Assembly (NCBI GenBank): GCA_002838205.1
Contig: CP017950.1
Coordinates: 1,680,858 to 1,744,857, forward strand
Origin: Tenericutes bacterium MZ-XQ
GTDB taxonomy: Bacteria > Bacillota_I > Bacilli_A > Acholeplasmatales > Acholeplasmataceae
DNA: 64,000 nucleotides
Reading direction: 5' to 3'
Shown: positions 43,623 through 54,044 of the stretch, piece after piece
Position numbering within the stretch: position 1 is the first letter of the stretch
Layout: each line of letters opens with the position of its first letter
Notes under the pieces: model-generated
Told to the model about the DNA's origin: nothing
Databases searched by the model: none
The model's input: only the letters and a program-made list of their open reading frames with translations
Made by a program: the position numbers and the translations under genes

Positions 43623-44111
43623 ATGGAAAAGTTAAATTTTGACATTATTGAGCTTGAAGCTTATCGCACGATAGGCATGAAGTGGGAAGGCAATTGGAAA
43701 GAAATTACTGAGTTAAAACAAATGATTAAAGATATGAGTGAACGTGTTTCTGAATTACCTAAAGCGGTGAATCCTGAACATCAACTTGGTTTATCTTACC
43801 ATACAAAAAATGGTGGTTTTGTTCATTATTCTGTATATGAAGTTGATCAATCACAAGATATACCAAAGGGGATGATTGAGTTTAACGTCCCAGAATCCTT
43901 ATATTTACATGTATCACATCCAGAAAATCAATCGATTGGTCAAACATATCATGACATATTTGAATGGATTGAGCATAGTGAGTACAAATTAAAATTAGAT
44001 CCTCATATAAAATATTATGATCCACTTCCAATTAAGCATGAAGTTTATAGCAGTGGAAGAGATCTGAACAATCCTTATTTCGAAATTTTTATACCTATAG
44101 AAAAAAGATAA
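43623..44111 (+). CDS. GyrI-like small-molecule-binding protein
   Basis: 162 residues. The pattern LEAYRTIGMKWEG near the start and FEIFIPIEKR at the end match the GyrI-like (AraC_E_bind) domain, found alone or attached to AraC/MerR regulators, where it binds drugs or other small molecules. Here it stands alone, without an HTH. GGAGG lies before the ATG. It follows the YczE gene by 63 bases. Confidence 0.82.
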   Translation: MEKLNFDIIELEAYRTIGMKWEGNWKEITELKQMIKDMSERVSELPKAVNPEHQLGLSYHTKNGGFVHYSVYEVDQSQDIPKGMIEFNVPESLYLHVSHPENQSIGQTYHDIFEWIEHSEYKLKLDPHIKYYDPLPIKHEVYSSGRDLNNPYFEIFIPIEKR

Positions 44112-44114
44112 CAA

Positions 44115-44150
44115 AAAAGCTATTTGACGATGATTTGTCAAATAGCTTTT
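44115..44150. terminator. two-way terminator between the GyrI-like gene and the converging lipoprotein gene
   Basis: AAAAGCTATTTGAC and GTCAAATAGCTTTT form a 14-bp perfect stem. The minus-strand T-run (six T) is the stronger; on the + strand the tail is TATTATTT. Confidence 0.85.
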
Positions 44151-44170
44151 ATTATTTCATTAAGTTTTTT

Positions 44171-46972
44171 TTATGTAATGATTGGTTCTTCTTGCTGTTC
44201 ACTACCAAACATCATCATGAAATTATAAATTCTCTCTTCATCAGCTAAAGTTAAATTATCAGCATCTAATAAAGCGATTGCTTCAACTTCATCAAAGATC
44301 ATATTAAGCTGTGCTTTAACATCAAGTTGCATTTGATCAACTTCTGCTTGAGTTGCACCAGTAAGTGCAAATATATCAGTATACTCAATGATTTGATCAA
44401 AAACAATATCAACAGTAGCTAAAACTAAAGCTTCATTAGTTGCAGTAAATGTATTATCTAATACTTCTGCGATTGCTAGTCCGATACCCAATTCTGGAGT
44501 ACTTAAATTTGTATTTAAGATAAACGCATCTAAATCAATTAAATCCGCCTGAGCCATTAAATCAGCTTGAAGATTTATCGTATTTAACATCACAGTATTG
44601 ATATATGGTTTTAATGCTTCAAACATCGTATCAAATGGTAATACAACACCTTCCATTTGTAATGCAGTTTTAAGTGGAAGTCTAGCAGCATCTAAGATAA
44701 TATCAAACTCAGCACTTGTAACCCCTTCAAATAGTTCTAAATCAATCATATTAATGTCATTGATCAGTTGTTCTAAATCAACCATCATTTGAATCATATT
44801 AGTACCTTGATTTTCATTGAGTGCAATGACAGTTTTAATAATTCTTGCTTCTGTATCAACAACATATCTAAATACATCATTTGCAGCACCACCTAATAAA
44901 TCACTAAGTGCCTTATAAGTATCAAACTCAAGTTTTAAATCTTCTAACATACCTAACACAATGGTTTTTTCATTTTCAGGCATATAAGCATCGTTTTCTA
45001 CTTGGTAAATGATATTTTCGATGGCTAACATATAATAATACTCTTCATATGCAGGTGTTGTTAAAGCCTCAAGTGCAGCGATTTCAGTTGCATAATCTAG
45101 TTTAAATTGATCAAGATAATCAATCACATATAAAGCAAAGTCAATAACAACTAATGGGTTGTTTTCAAAATCATAGTATTCGTATACTTCATCATAAGCT
45201 TGATCAAGAATTGCTTGACCACCAGTGATTAATGTTTCATCAATGTCTCCGATTAAACTTAAGAATAGGTTAATTGACGCATGACTTATTTGACCATTGA
45301 CTTGAGCATACTGTAATCCTGTTGTAATATCCGCATTTGTAAGTTCACCTGAGATGATTAACACTGTTTCATATAAAAGTTCAAAATCAGTAGCTGCTGG
45401 TAATGCGTTTTGTAACATCAGTACCATTTCGTCTTTAATGATTAATCCTTCTGTTAATGTTAAAGCATCGCCAGATATCGCGCCATCGATTAAGTCTATA
45501 GAATTTTGAGGGAATGTATCTTTTACAGTCAATAAGAACTCAAATACAACTTCTAAAGACCCCTTAAAATGTGTTTCTTCAGTAGTCATCAGTGTTATCA
45601 TTTCACCCATCATGACATTCATTTGTGTGAGTTCTTCAACGTGCATTTCTGCTTCATGTTTCCACTCAATTGCATCGTAAAGATTAAATAACGCTTCTAA
45701 TTCAGAAAACATATTGTTTATAAATGCTTGTCCTTGAACATCTTGATACATTGCAACCATGATCATATGCATATCAGTTAAGTACTCACTCATCATTTCA
45801 TCTTCAAAATAATAATCTTCAGGATAGAAATTATATCCATATACTAAAGCATAATATATTTCTTCTACACTATATCTAAATTCACGATGATTTCCACTAA
45901 AGAATGCATCAAGACCATCGTATTCATCAACAGTTGCAAAACTCTTCATATAGTTGTATGCATCGATATAATCTTGTGTCAACACAATATCAGTGATTTG
46001 TTGTTCATACATTGGTATTTCTTCTGTATAGTAAGCAATATCTAATGTTTGTCTTCTAATACCTGATTCTAGCATAACAAGCGCAAACTGATAAACCATG
46101 TTTGCTAAATCTTGATGGTCCATACCATAAAGATCTAATATTTCTAGTTCAAATAAGAAATCATCTAAACCTGTCATCATTGGCATATTCATAGCCATAT
46201 CTTTAGCATCATCAAAGAACATAACTGCTTGATTTTGTGACATGCCCATAGATATTGCTGCACCTGCATAAGCTTCAATCATATCATAAGTGGTTAAGTA
46301 TTCATTGTATGCCCATTCATCTTCAAAATCATCTTCAGTCATATCTTTTTCATAATTAGAGTTTATACCACTTAGTATTGAAGTAATAATGTTATCTTGT
46401 GAAATGTTTTCTTCTACCGTATAAGTTACTGTAGCAGAATTATCAGATGTTAAAGCATCCTTCTTAGCAACAACATAAACATTATGTGTACCTACTGGAA
46501 TATTTTTAGTTGATAAATCTAGTGAAGTTGTTGTAACACTGTAAGAAAGTGATCCAACATAAACGATATAACCGGTTGCATCTGTCACAGCATTCCACGT
46601 GAGCACACCCGCACTGATAGCAACTCCTGTTGGTGCATCAACCGTATCAACAGTTCCATCCGTAACGACATAGTTTAAAACAGCAGAAGGTATGGAGACT
46701 TTATCGTCTTTAGCAGCAACCACCGATACAGCATATGTATCTGGTGCTAGATCTAATGTTGTTAAATCAAATGTTGTTTCCTCTACTTCGTATTCTGCAT
46801 CATTAACAAAAACGACATAGTGATCGGCTTCAGGAACAGCATCCCAGGTCAAAACACCATCCGTAATATCTAAGTTCTGTGGTGCATCTAAATCGAGATC
46901 AACTTCTCTTGTACAAGCCGCAATCCCAAATGCAAAAGTTAAAAATACAAACAATAAAAGAATCTTTTTCAT
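44171..46972 (-). CDS. large lipoprotein with two fibronectin-III-like domains
   Basis: 933 residues. Lipobox FGIAAC (C about 20). Two domains of about 80 residues follow (about 30-190), each with a LTWDAVxxADxYVVFV / LTWNAVTDATGYIVYV core, Fn3-like. The remaining 740 residues are acidic, mainly helical and poor in motifs. Probably a surface structural or adhesion protein. It lies 109 bases downstream of an FtsX-type permease on the same strand. No catalytic motif seen. Confidence 0.75.
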   Translation of the reverse strand: MKKILLLFVFLTFAFGIAACTREVDLDLDAPQNLDITDGVLTWDAVPEADHYVVFVNDAEYEVEETTFDLTTLDLAPDTYAVSVVAAKDDKVSIPSAVLNYVVTDGTVDTVDAPTGVAISAGVLTWNAVTDATGYIVYVGSLSYSVTTTSLDLSTKNIPVGTHNVYVVAKKDALTSDNSATVTYTVEENISQDNIITSILSGINSNYEKDMTEDDFEDEWAYNEYLTTYDMIEAYAGAAISMGMSQNQAVMFFDDAKDMAMNMPMMTGLDDFLFELEILDLYGMDHQDLANMVYQFALVMLESGIRRQTLDIAYYTEEIPMYEQQITDIVLTQDYIDAYNYMKSFATVDEYDGLDAFFSGNHREFRYSVEEIYYALVYGYNFYPEDYYFEDEMMSEYLTDMHMIMVAMYQDVQGQAFINNMFSELEALFNLYDAIEWKHEAEMHVEELTQMNVMMGEMITLMTTEETHFKGSLEVVFEFLLTVKDTFPQNSIDLIDGAISGDALTLTEGLIIKDEMVLMLQNALPAATDFELLYETVLIISGELTNADITTGLQYAQVNGQISHASINLFLSLIGDIDETLITGGQAILDQAYDEVYEYYDFENNPLVVIDFALYVIDYLDQFKLDYATEIAALEALTTPAYEEYYYMLAIENIIYQVENDAYMPENEKTIVLGMLEDLKLEFDTYKALSDLLGGAANDVFRYVVDTEARIIKTVIALNENQGTNMIQMMVDLEQLINDINMIDLELFEGVTSAEFDIILDAARLPLKTALQMEGVVLPFDTMFEALKPYINTVMLNTINLQADLMAQADLIDLDAFILNTNLSTPELGIGLAIAEVLDNTFTATNEALVLATVDIVFDQIIEYTDIFALTGATQAEVDQMQLDVKAQLNMIFDEVEAIALLDADNLTLADEERIYNFMMMFGSEQQEEPIIT

Positions 46973-47081
46973 AATATCCTCCTTATAGAATATTTTTATG
47001 TCAATTGTTTCAAAAATGTTTCTTGTTGCTTACCCTCATTATATTACTTAGTCCATAAAATATCAATTGTTTTGAAGTTCT

Positions 47082-49607
47082 TTACATTCTATTTATTTTT
47101 AAAACTTCTATCGCATCCACTTGATTTACCTTTAAGATGTAAAACAGTTGATTGATACTAAATGTTAGTATTAATAATATTCCACCTAGCCATATAGGTT
47201 TGATTGATAATCTGATCGGTTCATATTCTCCAAACAAAATAGCTAAATCAGACATTTTGACTGCAATCAATACATAACCTATAGTGCTAATAAGCCACAA
47301 AACAAGAAATATAGTAACGAAAACTTTAATGAGCGATTTTGTCATCATCTTTTTATCTATACCCAACACAAACATTCTTGCATATATTTCTTTTAAATCA
47401 TGATAGAGCAAGATAGAATGATTCATTAAAGCGACTAAGAAACATATAATGATAATCGCAAGAATAAATGTAATATATGTAGTGACTCTTCTCATCTCAA
47501 AAATAAGTGGTGCCATTTCATCTTCAACATCAAAGATTGAAATGAGTTCTTGGCTGTATGCATCCAAAAGTATATCTTTTAGTGTGTTTTTTTGTCCACT
47601 TGCATTAACTAAAAACACATTATAGATATCACCTTCATCATATATATGATGTAGATTTGTGAAAGCTAGATCACCTAGTTGTTTTTCAAAAAAACCGGCG
47701 ATGATAAATGTTTGTTCTTTGTATTCTCCATTTACATATATCTCAATCTCATCGCCAAGATGATAATCATATAAATATGTATACCTATCAGGCAAGATGA
47801 CATATAAGGTTGTTACTTTGTTTAAATCTCTAAGTGCATCATCACTTATATTAGTATGAAAGAATTTTTGAATATCTTCAGAGTTCATCGAAATCAGTTG
47901 TTTAATGGTTTGATTTTCATTCGCTATTTTCACTTCTTGAAATAAACCAGCTTTTGAAATGTCCTCAACTTCATAAATTGATTCAATTTCTATGTATTTA
48001 TCATCATATTCACTTGTAATATTTCCAATGATGAAATCGAGTTCATAAGTTTGTTGATAAGCTTCTGCTCTTTGGACCATGTAATCATTCGCAAAAACCA
48101 ATAACAAGATTGTTAAAAATGCAATAAGTACCAAGTTTAAATAATGCTTAAAAGTGCTTTTTGTAAGCATCGCTTTTATTTGATAATAACCGATATTTCT
48201 ATCATGTTTTTTAAACCAATACTTTTTGATTGAAAAAAATGAAAGTTTTATCAAGTAAACAAGGATGTATAAAGTAATTATAAGTATAATAATCACATGA
48301 TAACCATTAAATAAGGACTCTATAATATCGATAGATAGAATCATATATACGAAGATAAAAAATATAATTATACCTAGTAATAATGATTTCGATAATTTAT
48401 TTCTGTCATCTAAATCTTTAAGACTCTTAATGTCAGAAACTTGAAAAAACTTTTTAAAGTAAAAATAAACAACAGCACATAGTAAAACCATACTGATTAG
48501 AAGTGCGTATAAAATACGTATATAGGATATTTTGTATATCATATCTGAAGCAAGATAATTTAATCCAAAATTAATGATGAGTTGGGATAAAGAAATTGCT
48601 AAAAGAAATGAGATAAAAAAGAAAATCAGCATCTCCATCATGACAATCCCAATGGAGAATCGTTTTTTTCCACCCAAGATATGAATGGTAGCATACAATT
48701 GTTTCTTCTCGTGGAAATAAACTTCTAGTGTCGTTTTTAATACGAACATAATCGCAAACAATGAGATTGAAATAATCATAAAAAATGCTGTAATATTTCT
48801 TTGAATAAACTGTTGAATTGCATCGTCGTCAACAGTGATATTGTAGGTTAACAAACGATAAGGTTCTTTTGATTGAAGTATTGTAATGACATCGTTGATC
48901 TCATATGATGCATGGATGTCAATATACACTTTATTGTAAATGTTAGAAAGCAAGATTGGATTTAAACTTGCCAATGAGGGGCTTAATGCATTTAAGAAAA
49001 ATGGTAACCCTTCAGTTTTATCAATAAAGATTTGCATTTCATCAAAAAGCATATCATCTTTAACAACTTCGACAATCTTAAATGTTTTTTGTTGCTCATT
49101 CACTTGAATAAAAACTTCATTTCCAACGTCTAAATTCATCTCAAGAGCTAGACTTTCAGTTATAATCATCTCATCATCAAGCAAACTATCTTGATAATAG
49201 ACATATCTATTAATTTTCTTAAGAATATCTAAATGAGAAGCTTTTACATGTACATATTGTCTGTTTTGATCGCTTGCCTGTAATAAAACATCAAATTCAA
49301 AAAACATTGCTTTCTCATTTATAACTTCATTAATTTGATCATCAGTTTGTAAAACAGATGTTGAAAAAAAGCGAGTATTGCCGTTAGGGGAAACGCTCAT
49401 GATTAAATCATAGTTTTCATATGTTTCTTCAAGTTTTCCATAATAATAAGATGTAAAAAAATCTTTCATTGAAAAGCCTAATATGAGTGAAGTAAATACA
49501 CCTAAAAAACCAATCAACATCAAGATCGATTTCAGTGGTGAACTTATGATATTCTTATATACGAAACGCACTTGAAACAAAAGTCTACTTAGACTTTTTT
49601 TCATCAT
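47082..49607 (-). CDS. FtsX/MacB-type ABC permease
   Basis: 841 residues. Helices lie near 28-48, then a group of three around 280-400, a further group near 410-460, one near 495, and a last three near 705-830. This is the arrangement of long FtsX-type permeases with two repeats and two external domains. Such transporters move lipoproteins, peptides or lipids, or act as mechanotransmitters. The start ATG lies within the ATPase gene (23-base overlap), with AGGTGA upstream. Confidence 0.85.
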   Translation of the reverse strand: MMKKSLSRLLFQVRFVYKNIISSPLKSILMLIGFLGVFTSLILGFSMKDFFTSYYYGKLEETYENYDLIMSVSPNGNTRFFSTSVLQTDDQINEVINEKAMFFEFDVLLQASDQNRQYVHVKASHLDILKKINRYVYYQDSLLDDEMIITESLALEMNLDVGNEVFIQVNEQQKTFKIVEVVKDDMLFDEMQIFIDKTEGLPFFLNALSPSLASLNPILLSNIYNKVYIDIHASYEINDVITILQSKEPYRLLTYNITVDDDAIQQFIQRNITAFFMIISISLFAIMFVLKTTLEVYFHEKKQLYATIHILGGKKRFSIGIVMMEMLIFFFISFLLAISLSQLIINFGLNYLASDMIYKISYIRILYALLISMVLLCAVVYFYFKKFFQVSDIKSLKDLDDRNKLSKSLLLGIIIFFIFVYMILSIDIIESLFNGYHVIIILIITLYILVYLIKLSFFSIKKYWFKKHDRNIGYYQIKAMLTKSTFKHYLNLVLIAFLTILLLVFANDYMVQRAEAYQQTYELDFIIGNITSEYDDKYIEIESIYEVEDISKAGLFQEVKIANENQTIKQLISMNSEDIQKFFHTNISDDALRDLNKVTTLYVILPDRYTYLYDYHLGDEIEIYVNGEYKEQTFIIAGFFEKQLGDLAFTNLHHIYDEGDIYNVFLVNASGQKNTLKDILLDAYSQELISIFDVEDEMAPLIFEMRRVTTYITFILAIIIICFLVALMNHSILLYHDLKEIYARMFVLGIDKKMMTKSLIKVFVTIFLVLWLISTIGYVLIAVKMSDLAILFGEYEPIRLSIKPIWLGGILLILTFSINQLFYILKVNQVDAIEVLKINRM

Positions 49608-50265
49608 GAATCACCTGTCCATCAACCATATGAATGGTTCTTGTCCCATATGTTGTTAAGTCCATATTATGTGTCACCATAAGAATTGTTTTATGATATG
49701 TTTGATTCAGCGTTTTAAACAGTTCCATGATCTTCTTACCATTTTCAATGTCTAAGTTACCTGTTGGTTCATCTGCAAAGATAATTTTCGGATCATTAAT
49801 TAAACATCTTGCGATGGCAACTCTTTGCTGCATCCCTCCAGATAACTCAGATGGATAATGGTTCATATAAGCTTTCATGTCTACCATTTCCAAAACATCT
49901 AAGATATCCTTTTTTGATTTGTGCTTACCTAATACAGAAGCAAGCATGATATTTTCGTATACGGTTAAGTTAGGAATTAAATTATAAAACTGAAAAACAA
50001 ATCCAATATCTAAAGATCTTAATTTAGCTTTTTCTTGTTCATTATAACTATTTAATGAACGATCAAACATGAAAACATCCCCATCTTCGAAGGGTTCAAG
50101 TCCGCTTAAGACATATAATAGTGTCGTTTTTCCGGATCCTGAAGGTCCTACAATAGATATAAATTCTTTTTCTTTAATCTCTATGTTTAGACCTCTTAAA
50201 ACTTCAGTTTCAATGTTTTGATGTTGATATACTTTTTTTAGATTCAATGTTTTAATTAAGATCAT
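49585..50265 (-). CDS. LolD/MacB-type ABC ATPase
   Basis: 226 residues. Walker A GPSGSGKTT, Q-loop FVFQFYNLIPNLTVYEN (typical of MacB/LolD), signature LSGGMQQRVAIARCL, Walker B IIFADEPTGNLD, H-loop VTHNM. ATG 50265 has AGGG upstream; an ATG two codons earlier is too near to it. It works with the overlapping permease. Confidence 0.93.
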   Translation of the reverse strand: MILIKTLNLKKVYQHQNIETEVLRGLNIEIKEKEFISIVGPSGSGKTTLLYVLSGLEPFEDGDVFMFDRSLNSYNEQEKAKLRSLDIGFVFQFYNLIPNLTVYENIMLASVLGKHKSKKDILDVLEMVDMKAYMNHYPSELSGGMQQRVAIARCLINDPKIIFADEPTGNLDIENGKKIMELFKTLNQTYHKTILMVTHNMDLTTYGTRTIHMVDGQVIHDEKKSK

Positions 50266-50401
50266 ATACATCCCTGATTTCTTTGGATTTAACTTAGTTT
50301 AATACTATCATATTCAAACTTTTTTTTAAATGGTTATGATACCTTTTTATCATTGTAACTGCTATAATAAAACTAAAGAAACTTTGATACGGGGTGAAAC
50401 G

Positions 50402-51565
50402 ATGCAACTTAAGGAACAATTTATAAAAATATATGCAGAACAACCAAGTGAAATGTATTTTTCACCTGGAAGAGTAAACATCATTGGTGAGCACATCGAT
50501 TATAATGGTGGACTGGTCTTACCAGCAGCTATTTCACTTGGCACTTACGCCTTAATTAATTTTAGAGATGATGATATCATCCGTGTTTTTTCGACAAACT
50601 TTAAAGAACAAGGCGTTATCGAAATATCTCTAAAGCATCTTGAATATGCTGCTAGTGATCATTATGCAAATTATATCAAAGGTGTTTTTAAACTATTCAT
50701 GGAAAAACATAAACATATCAATCGAGGTATGAATATATTCATTCATGGGACATTGCCGCCACAATCTGGCTTATCTTCTTCTGCATCATTATTAGTTTTA
50801 ATGGTATATATTTTATCTGATGTCTATCAAATAAATTTATCAAAAACAGACATGGCACTTTATGCTAAAGATGTAGAGAATCATTATATGCATATGCATT
50901 GCGGCATCATGGACCAACTCATTATTGCAAAAGGAATCAAGCATAAAGCCTTGCTCATGAATACATCTACTTTAGAGACAACACCTGTTGATGCATTTCT
51001 AGATGGTTATTCATGGGTGATCATGAATACACATTATGAAAGAAAAACTACAGAATCTAAATATAATGAGCGTGTTAAAGAATGTGGTGATGCTTTAAAA
51101 ATCATTAAAGATTATAAATCTATCAGTCATCTTTGTGAGTTATCAGTTTCTGAGTTTGAAAGCATCAAAGAACATATCACAAATGAAACACTTGTAAAAA
51201 GAGCTAGACACACTATCTCAGAACAACAAAGAGTCTTAAGAAGTATACATGCTTTAAGTCATCAAGATGCTAAACTTATGGGTAACCTTTTAAATCAGTC
51301 TCATCAGTCACTCAAAGATGATTATGAAGTTACTGGTTTTCATTTAGATATGCTTGTTGAAGGGGCAAAAAGTGCTGGTGCAATTGGTGCTCGTGTCACT
51401 GGTGCAGGATTCGGAGGATGTGCAATCGCACTTGTACCAAACAATCAAATGCATGATTTTGATCAACTAACAGATAATTATTACTTTCATAAAACTGGTA
51501 TTCACGCTTCTTTTTATCATGTTGACTTTATGGATGGGGTATCTAAAATCGAGGTATTCAAATGA
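50402..51565 (+). CDS. galK: galactokinase
   Basis: 387 residues, GHMP kinase that phosphorylates galactose at C1. The galactokinase signature GRVNIIGEHIDYNGG lies near 23-37, the ATP loop LPPQSGLSSSASL near 118, and the third motif GARVTGAGFGGCAI near 338. GGGGTGA precedes the ATG. The stop overlaps the galT start (ATGA). A TATAAT box lies at 50363-50368. Confidence 0.96.
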   Translation: MQLKEQFIKIYAEQPSEMYFSPGRVNIIGEHIDYNGGLVLPAAISLGTYALINFRDDDIIRVFSTNFKEQGVIEISLKHLEYAASDHYANYIKGVFKLFMEKHKHINRGMNIFIHGTLPPQSGLSSSASLLVLMVYILSDVYQINLSKTDMALYAKDVENHYMHMHCGIMDQLIIAKGIKHKALLMNTSTLETTPVDAFLDGYSWVIMNTHYERKTTESKYNERVKECGDALKIIKDYKSISHLCELSVSEFESIKEHITNETLVKRARHTISEQQRVLRSIHALSHQDAKLMGNLLNQSHQSLKDDYEVTGFHLDMLVEGAKSAGAIGARVTGAGFGGCAIALVPNNQMHDFDQLTDNYYFHKTGIHASFYHVDFMDGVSKIEVFK

Positions 51566-53028
51566 AAATGTATATAGATGCATTTCTTACTTATGCATTG
51601 GATAACCATCTCATTAAAGATATTGATGTCGCAAAACATCATATGGTAAAACTATTTGGGCTGACAAATTATGCTTATGATAACTATCATTTACCGATCG
51701 ATCAAGTTTTAGAAAAATTGCTCGATGTTGCATATGAGAACCATTTATTTACACCGAATACAACATTAGAACGCGATGCATTTGAAGCTTATATGTTTGA
51801 TCAGATCATGCCATCTCCAAAAGAGGTTAAGCAAACATTTTTGGATAAAGCTGAAAAAGATAAAAATCAAGCTTTTACTTATCTTTATGATTTATCTAAA
51901 CATGTGAACTATATTAAAACAAATAGAATCAATCAAAACATACATTTTATTTATCCTTCACCATATGGTGCTCTACAAATCACGATTAACTTATCTAAAC
52001 CAGAAAAAGACCCAAAAGATATCGCAAAAGCGCTTGAAAAAACAAAATTAAGCGTAGATGGTCCAGCTTGTGTCTTGTGTAAGGAAAACGAGCAAAACTA
52101 TGAAAATGCCAGAATGAACTTAAGAATTGTTCCCATCGATTTGGCTCAAGAAATATGGCACTTTCAATATTCACCTTACTTATATTTTAATGAGCACTCC
52201 ATCGTTTTAAGTGATGTTCATAGAGATATGAAAATTGATCAAAAAACATTTAGAGCCTTATTTGATTTTATCGATTATATGCCCTCATATTTTATAGGAT
52301 CAAATGCAGATTTACCCATTGTAGGTGGATCCATATTAAATCACGATCACTTTCAATCTGGAAGACATCATTTTCCTATAGAAGATGCAACACCCATAAA
52401 AACATATGATGATTTAAAAGACATTTCTATATCGCACCTATACTGGCCTTTATCAACCATAAGATTAAGATCTAAACATAGAAGTCATTTAGAAGATTTT
52501 GCATCACATGTTTTAAACTCATGGAAGACATATCTAAATGAAGAATTAAGCATCATACCCTATACAAATGTGCCACATCAAACCATCACCCCAATTGTTA
52601 GATTTAAAAACGACTATTATGAACTAGATTTAATATTACGTAATAATCGTACAGATGAGACATTCCCTGATGGTATATTTCATCCTCATCAAGCATATCA
52701 TCATATCAAAAAAGAAAACATTGGACTGATTGAAGCCGCAGGTTTAGCCATTCTTCCTGGAAGATTAAAGGAAGAGTTGAGGCTTTGTTATAAGTTCCTT
52801 AATGAAGGACAAAGAGATCCAAGCATCCAAAAACATATGCCTTGGTTAAATAAACTTTCTCGAGAGAAACACATAGATAACATGAACGATTTATATCAAG
52901 AAGTTGGAAAAGTATTTACTCATGTACTTGAAGACTCTGGTGTCTTTAAATTAAATCAAACTGGTATTTCTGCAATGGATGCATTTATCAAATCAACCAT
53001 TCATTCATACAAAAAACGTGAACACTAA
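51562..53028 (+). CDS. galT: galactose-1-phosphate uridylyltransferase, Firmicutes type
   Basis: 488 residues, the long GalT form of Gram-positive bacteria (GalT class 2). The active-site segment is NHDHFQSGRHHFP (about 255). It moves UMP between glucose- and galactose-1-phosphate in the Leloir pathway. The epimerase GalE is not in the window. A two-way terminator overlaps its last codons. Confidence 0.95.
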   Translation: MKMYIDAFLTYALDNHLIKDIDVAKHHMVKLFGLTNYAYDNYHLPIDQVLEKLLDVAYENHLFTPNTTLERDAFEAYMFDQIMPSPKEVKQTFLDKAEKDKNQAFTYLYDLSKHVNYIKTNRINQNIHFIYPSPYGALQITINLSKPEKDPKDIAKALEKTKLSVDGPACVLCKENEQNYENARMNLRIVPIDLAQEIWHFQYSPYLYFNEHSIVLSDVHRDMKIDQKTFRALFDFIDYMPSYFIGSNADLPIVGGSILNHDHFQSGRHHFPIEDATPIKTYDDLKDISISHLYWPLSTIRLRSKHRSHLEDFASHVLNSWKTYLNEELSIIPYTNVPHQTITPIVRFKNDYYELDLILRNNRTDETFPDGIFHPHQAYHHIKKENIGLIEAAGLAILPGRLKEELRLCYKFLNEGQRDPSIQKHMPWLNKLSREKHIDNMNDLYQEVGKVFTHVLEDSGVFKLNQTGISAMDAFIKSTIHSYKKREH

Positions 53029-53046
53029 TCGATGTGCTCACGTTTT
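53013..53046. terminator. two-way terminator between galT and degV
   Basis: AAAACGTGAACAC (53013-53025) and GTGCTCACGTTTT (53034-53046) form a 13-bp stem with one mismatch. T-runs follow on both strands. It starts inside the galT coding end. Confidence 0.85.
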
Positions 53047-53060
53047 TATTTAATCACTAT

Positions 53061-53912
53061 TTATTTTTTTACTCTTCTTGCGACATAAGCGAACATGTCA
53101 GGACCTGTATGTATACCCAACACTGGTGTTAATTCAGATAACTCTAAATTTCTAACGCTTAATGCACGTTTTAACGTTTCACCAAGTTCTTCAGCTTTTT
53201 CTTTATCTGATGCATAGTGAATCGTTAAATCAATTAAGTCACTACCGAAATCTTCAACAAGTATGTTTTTCATGTTGAGTAATGATCTCTTAAGTCCTAA
53301 TGCTTTAGATGCAGTTACGTAAACACCTTCATCATTAACCGTAATCACTGGTTTAATATGAAGTAGATCTCCGATTGTACCTTCAACTTTACCAATACGT
53401 CCACCTCTTCTTAAGTACTTGAGGGTTGCGATTGTGTAATATGCTTTTGAGTTCTTATATCTAAGTTCATCTAACGCTTCAATAATTTTATTTGTTTCTA
53501 CGCCTTTATTCACTAACTCAACTGCTTCTCTTACGATATAACCTTGTTGAGCTCCTAATGTTTTTGTATCATAATGTGTAATTGCTAAATCTTTTTCTTG
53601 TTCAATTTCAATTCTAAATGCATTAAAAGTACCTGATAATCCTGAAGAAATATTAATCACTAATAGTGCTTCATATCCTTCTTTTTTAACTTGTTTGAAA
53701 ATATCATGTAAATCACCTGATTTTGGAAGTGAAGTTTTAATGTTTTTTTTATCTAAGTCTCTGTAAATTTCTTGTGAAGTAACTTCTAGTTGATCTCTAA
53801 AGCTCTCATCATCAATATTGATGATCAATGGAATGACAAATAAATTCTTATGTTTTTCAATATAGTCTTTTGGCAAGTTGCATCCAGAATCAGTTAAAAT
53901 TGCTGTTTTCAT
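53061..53912 (-). CDS. DegV-family fatty-acid-binding protein
   Basis: 283 residues. The DegV start TDSGCNLP, the ISSGLSGTF loop and the C-terminal GIHTGPD are present, the residues that hold a fatty acid in DegV/FakB proteins. Such proteins present fatty acids to the FakA kinase for phospholipid synthesis, a route used by bacteria that take fatty acids from outside. FakA is not in the window. Single gene. Confidence 0.92.
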   Translation of the reverse strand: MKTAILTDSGCNLPKDYIEKHKNLFVIPLIINIDDESFRDQLEVTSQEIYRDLDKKNIKTSLPKSGDLHDIFKQVKKEGYEALLVINISSGLSGTFNAFRIEIEQEKDLAITHYDTKTLGAQQGYIVREAVELVNKGVETNKIIEALDELRYKNSKAYYTIATLKYLRRGGRIGKVEGTIGDLLHIKPVITVNDEGVYVTASKALGLKRSLLNMKNILVEDFGSDLIDLTIHYASDKEKAEELGETLKRALSVRNLELSELTPVLGIHTGPDMFAYVARRVKK

Positions 53913-54044
53913 ATTTATACCTCTGTTTTTTTGTTATTTTTTTATATGTGTTTCATAACTCTATGCATAAATCATAACATAATTTCTATATCAAAGTAAT
54001 AAATATGAAATAATTTAAAATAAATTAAAATATCATTTGAAAAA

